A DNA stretch of 5,618 bases. It comes from 62-47 sp039808365 (GTDB taxonomy: Bacteria > Pseudomonadota > Alphaproteobacteria > Rhizobiales > Xanthobacteraceae). The notes beneath the pieces were generated by a model. That model ran no database searches and had not been told where the DNA came from. It saw only the letters and a program-made list of their open reading frames with translations. The position numbers were made by a program, and so were the translations under genes. This document shows positions 1-5,046 of this stretch, in pieces (position 1 is the stretch's first letter; each line of letters starts with the position of its first letter). The DNA is taken from the NCBI GenBank assembly GCA_039808365.1, contig JBDHSX010000211.1, positions 1 to 5,618 of the forward strand, read 5' to 3'.

Positions 1-32
1 TGCAGTTCGCCGCCAGCGCCAAGAAGCAGTAA
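1..32 (+). CDS. 3' end of an upstream gene, product unknown
   Basis: Reading from base 3, nine sense codons (QFAASAKKQ) run into a TAA at 30-32. The lysine-rich tail and the GC-rich codon choice resemble the C-terminus of a real alphaproteobacterial protein, but too little is present to name a family. No hairpin followed by a T run lies directly behind the stop; the GC-rich 34-47 segment can fold into a 5-bp stem without a U tract. The gene points the same way as the CoA-transferase operon, 358 bp upstream of it, so it is probably a separate transcription unit. A chance open frame at the window edge cannot be excluded. Confidence 0.4.
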   Translation, partial: QFAASAKKQ

Positions 33-213
33 CGCGGCTGCGGCCGCTGACCTGATGCCCGGATGCGGAACGTGGTGATGTTGTTGCCGACATCGCCATC
101 GGACGTCATCGGCCCCGGCGATCGGAAAGGCGATCGTCAAGATGCAGACCTGTCGTCGCATCGGCCGCGCAAAGGCGGCTTGAACGCCAGGTCCATGGTG
201 TCGGTGACGCCAT

Positions 214-241
214 AAAAAAAGCCGCGCGACATGCGGCGGCT
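214..241 (-). terminator. possible minus-strand intrinsic terminator
   Basis: On the minus strand AGCCGC (241-236) pairs perfectly with GCGGCT (225-220) around a 10-nt loop, and the stem is followed directly by seven T (complement of A214-220). That is the shape of a rho-independent terminator. However, no minus-strand gene lies to the right before the plus-strand CoA-transferase at 391, so the transcript it would end is unknown. The T run also falls in an open minus-strand frame where it would encode Gly-Phe-Phe-Tyr, so the arrangement may be coincidental. Confidence 0.35.
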
Positions 242-353
242 CGCGGAAGGCATCAAGGGACTTTCGGCGGATGCGATGTTCGCCGGCCGTTGATTGTTCG
301 CTCTAGCCGCACAAACCGTTAGGAAATCGTCAATTTCAGACCTCCCGTCAAAA

Positions 354-374
354 TGCGACTCTAGCGCAGTCGCA
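354..374. promoter_or_regulatory. putative operator: perfect inverted repeat upstream of the operon
   Basis: TGCGACT (354-360) and AGTCGCA (368-374) form a perfect 7-bp inverted repeat with a 7-nt spacer, ending 16 bases before the CoA-transferase ATG. The total span of 21 bp and the centre-to-centre distance of 14 bp between half-sites would suit a dimeric DNA-binding protein covering the promoter or the 5' leader. In RNA it would form a short hairpin just before the ribosome binding site, so translational control is an alternative. Which protein binds is unknown. It lacks the T-N11-A core usual for LysR-type regulators, so the LysR gene in this window is not an obvious match. Confidence 0.4.
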
Positions 375-390
375 AATCTGGAGAAATGAA

Positions 391-1617
391 ATGGGCGGTC
401 CCTATCAAGGCGTCAAAATCCTCGACCTGACAAGCATGCTCTCGGGGCCTTGGGCAACCACGATCCTCGCCGATCAGGGTGCCGAGGTCATCAAGGTCGA
501 GACGCTCGGCGATGGCGATCATGTCCGCTCTCTCGGAAACCAGCGAGCCGGCATGTCATCGATGTTTCTGAACATCAATCGCAACAAGCGATCGATCACG
601 CTCGATTTGAAGTCGGAGCAAGGTCGCGCGGTGTTCTTCGATCTTGCCGCAAATGTGGATATCGTAATTCAGAACTTTCGTCCGGGCGTCGTCGAGCGGC
701 TGGGCGTCGGCTATACCGACGTGGTCCGCGTCAATCCGGAAGTCGTCTATGTCTCGCTTTCAGGTTTTGGCGAAAAGGGTCCGTGGGTCGGCAAGCCGAC
801 CTATGATCCGATCGTCCAGGCGGTTTCGGGCCTGACGACGATTCAGGCCGGCGGCGATGATGTGCGGCCGCGACTGGTTCGCACCGTTCTGCCTGACAAG
901 TTCTCCGCCATGAGCGCAGCTCAGGCCATGGGAGCGGCGCTGCTGCACAAGCTCCGGACCGGCAAGGGCCAGCATGTGCGCCTGTCGATGCTGGACGCGA
1001 TCCTGTCCTTCCTCTGGGCGTCCGATTTCGGCGCGCAGACGTTCCCCGACCTTGAGGTCGACGACAAGTCCGCCGCCAGCTTCATCGACCTGATCTACCA
1101 GACCAAGGACGGCTACATGACCGTCTCGACCATGTCCAACAAGGAGTGGCTGGCGTTCTGCCGCGCAATGCGCCGTGATGATTTGGCGCAGGACCCGCGG
1201 TTCAAAACCCCGGCCTTGCGCGACCAGAACGTCAATGAGCGGCTTCAGACGATCCAGGATTGCCTGTCGCAGCGGACCACCAGCGAGAACCTCGAAATCC
1301 TCGAGGCCGAAGGCGTGCCCTGCGCGCCGGCGCTGACCCGCAACCAGGTGGTCAATCATCCGCAGGTCGAGGCGATGGGAACGGTGTTCGAGAGCGAGCA
1401 TCATGCGGCCGGCCGCCTGCGTCAGGTGCGCAATGCCGCGCGGTTCGAAGGTTCGCCCGCGGAGCATCGTTACGGCGCGCCGCTGCTGGGTGAGCATTGC
1501 ACGGATGTTCTGACCGAGGCCGGCTATAACGAGGAGCAAATCCGGAAATTGAAAGAGGCCGGCGTCATCGGGTTCGAGAACGACCGCGGCGTCGCGAAGT
1601 CGCAAGCCGCCGAATAG
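391..1617 (+). CDS. class III CoA-transferase (CaiB/BaiF family)
   Basis: A protein of 408 residues, the usual length for the family. Such cytoplasmic enzymes move CoA between carboxylic acids through an enzyme-bound aspartyl-CoA thioester; members include formyl-CoA transferase, CaiB and alpha-methylacyl-CoA racemase. Visible hallmarks are the N-terminal segment GVKILDLTSMLSGPWATTIL followed by GAEVIKVE (residues 7-37), the NRNKRSITLDLKS block (63-75), the NFRPGVVERLGVGY block (95-108) and SGFGEKGP (134-141). Asp169, in VLPDKFSA, falls where the catalytic aspartate lies in formyl-CoA transferase and CaiB (Asp169 in both, from memory). The ATG is preceded by GGAGA at 380-384 with 6 nt spacing; an out-of-frame ATG at 386 is too close to that site to compete. 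It is the first gene of the likely operon, with 48 nt to the glutathione transferase start. Substrate is not predictable from sequence; the neighbours suggest an acid made by the aldehyde dehydrogenase. Confidence 0.93.
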   Translation: MGGPYQGVKILDLTSMLSGPWATTILADQGAEVIKVETLGDGDHVRSLGNQRAGMSSMFLNINRNKRSITLDLKSEQGRAVFFDLAANVDIVIQNFRPGVVERLGVGYTDVVRVNPEVVYVSLSGFGEKGPWVGKPTYDPIVQAVSGLTTIQAGGDDVRPRLVRTVLPDKFSAMSAAQAMGAALLHKLRTGKGQHVRLSMLDAILSFLWASDFGAQTFPDLEVDDKSAASFIDLIYQTKDGYMTVSTMSNKEWLAFCRAMRRDDLAQDPRFKTPALRDQNVNERLQTIQDCLSQRTTSENLEILEAEGVPCAPALTRNQVVNHPQVEAMGTVFESEHHAAGRLRQVRNAARFEGSPAEHRYGAPLLGEHCTDVLTEAGYNEEQIRKLKEAGVIGFENDRGVAKSQAAE

Positions 1618-1619
1618 CG

Positions 1620-1644
1620 GCTTGCTCCCCCGTTGCGCGCAAGC
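1620..1644 (+). other. intercistronic hairpin between CoA-transferase and GST genes
   Basis: GCTTGC (1620-1625) pairs with GCAAGC (1639-1644) across a 13-nt loop. A perfect 10-bp palindrome TTGCGCGCAA (1633-1642) overlaps the right arm and offers a competing fold. No T run follows, so it is unlikely to stop transcription outright. It sits 3 bases after the CoA-transferase stop and may affect RNA processing or relative expression of the two genes. Confidence 0.3.
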
Positions 1645-1665
1645 GGCACTTTGAAAGCGATGGCG

Positions 1666-2367
1666 ATGCTCGACTTCTATTACTACAAGTCTCCGAATGG
1701 CCGAAAAATCCTGATGGCTCTGGAGGAGCTGTCGCTGCCCTATCGGGTTCACTGGGTGGATATCTCGAAGGGCGAGCAGCATGACCCCGACTATCTGAAG
1801 CTGTCGCCCGGCGGCAAGATTCCGGCGCTGGTCGATCCCGACGGTCCGGTCGGGCTGTTCGAAAGCGCGGCGATCCTGACTTACCTCGCGGACAAGACCG
1901 GTCGCCTCCTCGCCCCGTCCGGCGAGGCGCGCTATCGTACGCTGTCATGGCTGTCGTGGCAGATCGGCGCGCAAGGGCCGATGCTGGGTCAGGCCGCCCA
2001 TTTCGTGAGCCACGCGCGCAACGCCGGAATTGAAGTGCCCTACGCGATCGAACGCTATGTCGGTGAGGCGCGCCGCTGTTACGAGGTCATGAACCGGCAC
2101 CTTGCCGATAATCAATGGTTCGGTCCGGACTTTTCGATCGCGGACATCGCGCTGTTTCCCTGGACCCGAACGGCCAAGGGGCACGGTGTCAACCTGCCGG
2201 ATTATCCCCACGTCGCGGAATGGTCCGACCGGATCGCCAGCCGTCCGTCGGCTCAGGCCAAACCGCCGGAGGACGCCGAGAAGGGCCAGACGGCTGGAAA
2301 AGCATACGCGGACGCCAAGAGCCAGGAGGCTTTGTTCGGCGCCGCGTTTTCCAAAGCGAAATCATAA
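1666..2367 (+). CDS. glutathione transferase, Nu-class-like (YfcG/YghU type)
   Basis: A cytosolic GST-fold protein of 233 residues. The N-terminal thioredoxin-like half (about 1-85) contains YYYKSPNGRK, the cis-proline segment GKIPALVDP and the glutathione-binding LFESAAILTYL; the C-terminal helical half contains GPMLGQAAHF, PYAIERY and the N-capping-box motif FSIADIALFPW. This closely follows E. coli YfcG as I remember it, including GPMLGQ, PYAIERY and SIADIA. Nu-class enzymes lack the classic catalytic Tyr/Ser/Cys use and show disulfide reductase or glutathione-lyase activity. Starting at the ATG at 1666 puts Ser9 and Asn11 at the positions of YfcG Thr9 and Asn11, which supports this start. 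An ATG at 1660 and a TTG at 1633 are also in frame; GAAAG at 1653-1657 is spaced 8 nt from 1666 but only 2 from 1660. The lysine- and alanine-rich tail (about the last 35 residues) is variable in the family. It lies between the CoA-transferase and the aldehyde dehydrogenase, suggesting a glutathione conjugate as substrate. Confidence 0.92.
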   Translation: MLDFYYYKSPNGRKILMALEELSLPYRVHWVDISKGEQHDPDYLKLSPGGKIPALVDPDGPVGLFESAAILTYLADKTGRLLAPSGEARYRTLSWLSWQIGAQGPMLGQAAHFVSHARNAGIEVPYAIERYVGEARRCYEVMNRHLADNQWFGPDFSIADIALFPWTRTAKGHGVNLPDYPHVAEWSDRIASRPSAQAKPPEDAEKGQTAGKAYADAKSQEALFGAAFSKAKS

Positions 2368-2375
2368 AGAGGAGA
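2368..2375 (+). promoter_or_regulatory. ribosome binding site deciding the aldehyde dehydrogenase start
   Basis: AGAGGAGA lies immediately after the GST stop codon, within the 15-nt gap before the next gene. Its GGAG core (2371-2374) is 8 nt from the ATG at 2383 and 5 nt from an in-frame TTG at 2380. The better spacing and the codon itself favour the ATG. The tight gap supports co-transcription of the two genes. Confidence 0.7.
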
Positions 2376-2382
2376 GCCGTTG

Positions 2383-3816
2383 ATGAACAAGCCCGTCCGA
2401 ATCGCGGCCGGAATTCAGGATCTCGCGCTGACGATCAATGGGAAAGCCGCATCCGGCGCGGCCGGCTATCAGGTCAACGACCCGGCGACCGGCGCGCCCT
2501 TCGCGTCTGCGCCGGATGCCACCGAGGCGCAACTGAATGAAGCCGTCGCGGCCGCGAAAGCGGCGTTTCCGGCGTGGGCCGCAACGCCCTGGGCGGAGCG
2601 GCGTCAGATGCTGCTGGCGTTCTGCGATGCGGTCGAGGCGGATATCGAAACGGTGGGATCGCTGGTCGCGCAGGAAGCCGGCAAGCCGCTCGCCAAGGGC
2701 CGCGCCGAGGTGATGGGCGGCCTGTTTTTCGCGCGCGGCTTTGCAAAGCTGGAGTTGCCGCCGGAGGTTCTGCGCGACAACGCCGATCAACTGGTGCGCG
2801 TCGAGCGCCGCCCGATCGGGGTGGTCGGCTCGATCACCGCCTGGAACTATCCGGCGCTCCTGGCGATGTGGAAGATCGCCCCGGCGCTGCTCACCGGCAA
2901 CACGCTGGTTCTGAAGCCGGCGCCGAGCACGCCATTCGCGACCCTGCGCCTTGGCGAGATCGGCCGCAACATCTTCCCGAAAGGCGTCTTCAATGTGCTG
3001 TCGGGCGGCGACAATCTCGGTCGCTGGATGACAGCGCATCCCGATATCGGCAAGATTGCCTTCACCGGTTCGGTCGCGACCGGCAAGGCGATCATGGCCG
3101 CCGCTGCGCCGACGCTGAAGCGGCTGACCCTGGAACTGGGCGGCAACGACGCTGCCATCGTGCTGAACGATTTCGACATCGAGACGCAGGCAAGCGACCT
3201 GTTCTGGGCGGCGTTTTCGAACAACGGCCAGGTTTGCGCCTGCGCCAAGCGAATCTATGTTCCGGAGGCGATCATCGATGCGCTGGCGGAGAAATTCGCC
3301 GCGCTCGCGGGCTCGGTGAAGACCGGCCCGTGGGATATGGACGGCGTCGAGGTCGGCCCGCTGCAAAACCGCAAGCAGTTCGATCGGGTCTCCGACCTGG
3401 TGGCCGAGGCCGAAAGCTACGCCGCGCCGTTCTTTAAAGGCAAGGTGCCGGATGGCGGCTTCTTCCATCCGATCACGCTGTTCAAGGACCTGCCCGACGA
3501 GTGCCGGCTGGTCTGCGAGGAGCAGTTCGGGCCGGCCATCGCGCTGCTTCGCTACAGCGATCTCGAGAGCGCCATCGCTAAGGCGAACGACAGTCCGTTC
3601 GGCCTCGGCGCCTCGGTCTGGGGCAAGAATGTCGACGCCGCGATGCAGGTGGCGGCACGGCTCGACGCCGGCAACGTCTTCGTCAACCAGCATCCCTCGA
3701 TGGGCCCCGAAATTCCCTATGGCGGCGTTCGCCAGTCCGGCATTGGCGTCGAATGCGGCGTCGACGGGCTTGCGGAATACACCAATACGGTCGTGCTGAA
3801 CGTGAAGCGCGGCTGA
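2383..3816 (+). CDS. NAD(P)-dependent aldehyde dehydrogenase
   Basis: A full-length ALDH superfamily enzyme of 477 residues that oxidises an aldehyde to a carboxylic acid in the cytoplasm. The Rossmann part carries ITAWNYPA with Asn155 (oxyanion hole), LVLKPAPSTP with Lys178 (cofactor binding) and FTGSVATGK (227-235). The general base is Glu251 in LELGGNDAAIV, and the catalytic nucleophile is Cys285 in NNGQVCACAKR. EEQFGP (379-384) binds the cofactor ribose, and SPFGLGASVW (404-413) and GNVFVN (430-435) are conserved late motifs. All key catalytic residues are present. A second cysteine sits two residues after the nucleophile. The substrate cannot be named from sequence. It is the last gene of the operon, 15 nt after the GST gene and followed by a strong hairpin, so its aldehyde may be a glutathione conjugate or a related intermediate whose acid product is passed to the CoA-transferase. 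Confidence 0.95.
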   Translation: MNKPVRIAAGIQDLALTINGKAASGAAGYQVNDPATGAPFASAPDATEAQLNEAVAAAKAAFPAWAATPWAERRQMLLAFCDAVEADIETVGSLVAQEAGKPLAKGRAEVMGGLFFARGFAKLELPPEVLRDNADQLVRVERRPIGVVGSITAWNYPALLAMWKIAPALLTGNTLVLKPAPSTPFATLRLGEIGRNIFPKGVFNVLSGGDNLGRWMTAHPDIGKIAFTGSVATGKAIMAAAAPTLKRLTLELGGNDAAIVLNDFDIETQASDLFWAAFSNNGQVCACAKRIYVPEAIIDALAEKFAALAGSVKTGPWDMDGVEVGPLQNRKQFDRVSDLVAEAESYAAPFFKGKVPDGGFFHPITLFKDLPDECRLVCEEQFGPAIALLRYSDLESAIAKANDSPFGLGASVWGKNVDAAMQVAARLDAGNVFVNQHPSMGPEIPYGGVRQSGIGVECGVDGLAEYTNTVVLNVKRG

Positions 3817-3941
3817 AATGACCCTTCATCCATCAGGACGCGGATGAGACATTGAGCATATCGAAACACCGGCCGCGCTCGACGCGGCCGGCGTTTTCGC
3901 GCGCGGCTGCGCTGGCCGTCGGATGCCTCAAAGCCGGTCGA
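3817..3941. other. convergent intergenic region
   Basis: This 125-bp gap lies between the ends of the aldehyde dehydrogenase and LysR genes. It holds a 6-bp hairpin without a T run (TCATCC 3826-3831 with GGATGA 3842-3847) and the much stronger terminator hairpin at 3869-3891. No further gene is seen. Confidence 0.7.
3869..3897 (+). terminator. intrinsic terminator, probably shared by both converging genes
   Basis: CCGGCCGCG (3869-3877) and CGCGGCCGG (3883-3891) form a perfect 9-bp GC stem with a 5-nt loop CTCGA, followed after two bases by TTTT (3894-3897). The flanks AAC (left) and GTT (right) could lengthen the stem past one mismatch. On the minus strand the stem is followed by TGTTTCG, a weaker T run, so it may also end the LysR transcript. 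Its place between two converging genes fits this role. Confidence 0.75.
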
Positions 3942-4868
3942 TCAGGCGCTTTGCCTGTGCGCTTCGTCGCAAAGATGGATGCGCGTATCGGCGCGCAGGA
4001 AATCGAGAAACGCCCGCAACCGCTGCGACATGCCTTGCTTGTGGGCGTAGGTCGCGGAAATCTCGCCCGGACGATGCGACCATTCCGGCACCAGCCGGAT
4101 CAGGCGCCCGGTCGCGATATCGTCGCGCACCGCGTAGTCCGGCAACAGGCCGATGCAACTGCCACTGAGCACGATTTGCCGGGCGGTGAGCCCGGAATTG
4201 GTGCGGAGCGTCGGCGAAATCGGCAAGGTTATGTCCTCGCCGTTCTTCGCCGTGAGGACGATGCGATCGAAATCCGACATGATCGTCAACGCAACCCAAG
4301 GGCGCATTGCCATGTCCAGCGGCGATTCCACCGGACCGAAACGCTCAAGATGCTCCGGGGCCGCGCACGGAATCATCGAAAATGCACAAATCTTCATGGC
4401 GTAAAGATCAGACGATTTCAGCCAGCCAATCCGGAACGCAACGTCATGCCCGGTTTCCACGATATTGGTGATGCTGTCGGCCGCATCGATCTCGATCTCG
4501 ACATTCGGGTGCAATTCGCGGAATCGCAGCATCGCGGCCGCCAGATAAAACGAGACGAAGTTGTGCGATGCGGTCACCCTGATCAGGCCGGACGGCCGGG
4601 CCTGTTTCTGCTCCAGCTCGCCGAGCGCAACCTCGAAAAGCTGCAATATCTTACCTGCCGCGTCAGCGAGGCGGAAGCCTTCCTGGGTCAACGAAATCGA
4701 GCGCGTCGAACGATTCAAAAGCCGGGTGCCCAGGTCCTGTTCGAGTTCTCTCACATGCTCACTGACAACTGATTTGCTGAGGTTCAGCACATCGGCGGCG
4801 CGCGTGAAGCTGCCGGCCTCCGCCACTTTGTAGAAGACGCTCATGCGATAGAGAATCTTCAAATTCAT
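3942..4868 (-). CDS. LysR-type transcriptional regulator
   Basis: A DNA-binding regulator of 308 residues, standard LysR length. The N-terminal winged helix-turn-helix is clear: FYKVAEAGSFTRAADVLNLS, then SKSVVSEHVRELEQDLGTRL and NRSTRSISLTQEG (about residues 12-64). A linker helix (about 65-92) follows, then an effector-binding domain of the periplasmic-binding-protein-2 fold starting near SGLIRVTAS (93-101), with the late motif GSCIGLLPDYAVRDDIATGRL. The style resembles the CrgA/DmlR/AaeR branch. The ATG is supported by GGGAGGA (complement of 4876-4882) with 7 nt spacing. It is transcribed away from the SDR gene across a 178-bp region and converges on the CoA-transferase/GST/aldehyde dehydrogenase operon. 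Family habit is repression of its own gene and effector-dependent activation of the divergent gene. Control of the operon behind it is possible but not shown. The effector is unknown. Confidence 0.95.
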   Translation of the reverse strand: MNLKILYRMSVFYKVAEAGSFTRAADVLNLSKSVVSEHVRELEQDLGTRLLNRSTRSISLTQEGFRLADAAGKILQLFEVALGELEQKQARPSGLIRVTASHNFVSFYLAAAMLRFRELHPNVEIEIDAADSITNIVETGHDVAFRIGWLKSSDLYAMKICAFSMIPCAAPEHLERFGPVESPLDMAMRPWVALTIMSDFDRIVLTAKNGEDITLPISPTLRTNSGLTARQIVLSGSCIGLLPDYAVRDDIATGRLIRLVPEWSHRPGEISATYAHKQGMSQRLRAFLDFLRADTRIHLCDEAHRQSA

Positions 4869-5046
4869 TGTGCGGTCCTCCCGAACAGTTCATTCGCACA
4901 TTTTGGCATGCGCAGGAAAGACCATGTTGCTAGCATCAGTTTAGTTGCAATTCAGGGCAACCTTCAGCCGAGAGGGACAGGTTTCCGGAGGTTGTGGCAA
5001 CGAAATTTTACCGTAGGACGCGAGAAAGACGCGGCAGGGGGGATCA
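4869..5046. promoter_or_regulatory. divergent regulatory region between LysR and SDR genes
   Basis: A 178-bp AT-richer region that should hold both promoters and the regulator's binding sites. Visible dyads are CGCA (4895-4898) with TGCG (4909-4912); TGTTGCTAGCATCA at 4925-4938, which has a perfect 8-bp core TGCTAGCA and six of seven pairs matched overall; and GTTGC (4944-4948) with GCAAC (4957-4961). The last two are the best candidates for LysR-type sites, though neither shows the exact T-N11-A spacing. Convincing -35/-10 pairs were not found for either direction. The SDR ribosome binding site lies at 5036-5043. Confidence 0.5.

Larger units (their letters stand above)
33..390. other. intergenic region upstream of the CoA-transferase operon
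   Basis: No confident gene is seen on either strand in these 358 bases. The left part (33-213) is GC-rich with scattered ATCG/CGAT repeats and could be decayed coding sequence. At 214-241 there is a hairpin next to a seven-A run, which on the minus strand reads as a terminator. The same stretch lies inside a minus-strand frame that is open from about 413 down to a stop at 137-139, with its first ATG at 253 (38 residues). The right part (294-390) is AT-richer and is where the operon promoter should lie, but I cannot point to convincing -35/-10 hexamers. A perfect inverted repeat at 354-374 is the clearest regulatory signal. Confidence 0.6.

Noticed and set aside
213..293. Tiny plus-strand frame ending RRLAEGIKGLSADAMFAGR at 291-293
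   Set aside because: It begins just after a stop at 213-215, has only a 20-residue product from its ATG at 231, shows no ribosome binding site and no recognised family.
294..353. Possible -35/-10 promoter for the operon (for example TTGATT or TTGTTC near 290-299)
   Set aside because: No -10-like hexamer lies at a suitable distance, so the promoter cannot be placed from sequence alone.
1633..1665. Upstream TTG (1633) or ATG (1660) as start of the GST
   Set aside because: The extra residues do not fit the GST N-terminus, the TTG lies in a palindrome without a ribosome binding site, and 1666 matches the YfcG residue numbering.
760..1782. Minus-strand open frame of 340 residues
   Set aside because: It overlaps the CoA-transferase and GST genes in antisense and shows no recognisable protein motif.
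2380..2382. TTG as start of the aldehyde dehydrogenase
   Set aside because: The ATG in the next codon has better spacing from the GGAG at 2371-2374.
2574..3437. Plus-strand frame of 287 residues in another frame of the aldehyde dehydrogenase gene
   Set aside because: It is rich in Arg, Gly and Ala, as expected for an out-of-frame shadow.
2362..3693. Long minus-strand open frame (443 residues) across the aldehyde dehydrogenase gene
   Set aside because: It is arginine-, histidine- and glutamine-rich with no family motif and lies opposite a clear aldehyde dehydrogenase; such frames are common opposite GC-rich genes.
3852..4772. Plus-strand open frame of 306 residues
   Set aside because: It is antisense to the LysR gene, starts inside the terminator region and has low-quality composition; the minus-strand frame has full LysR motifs.
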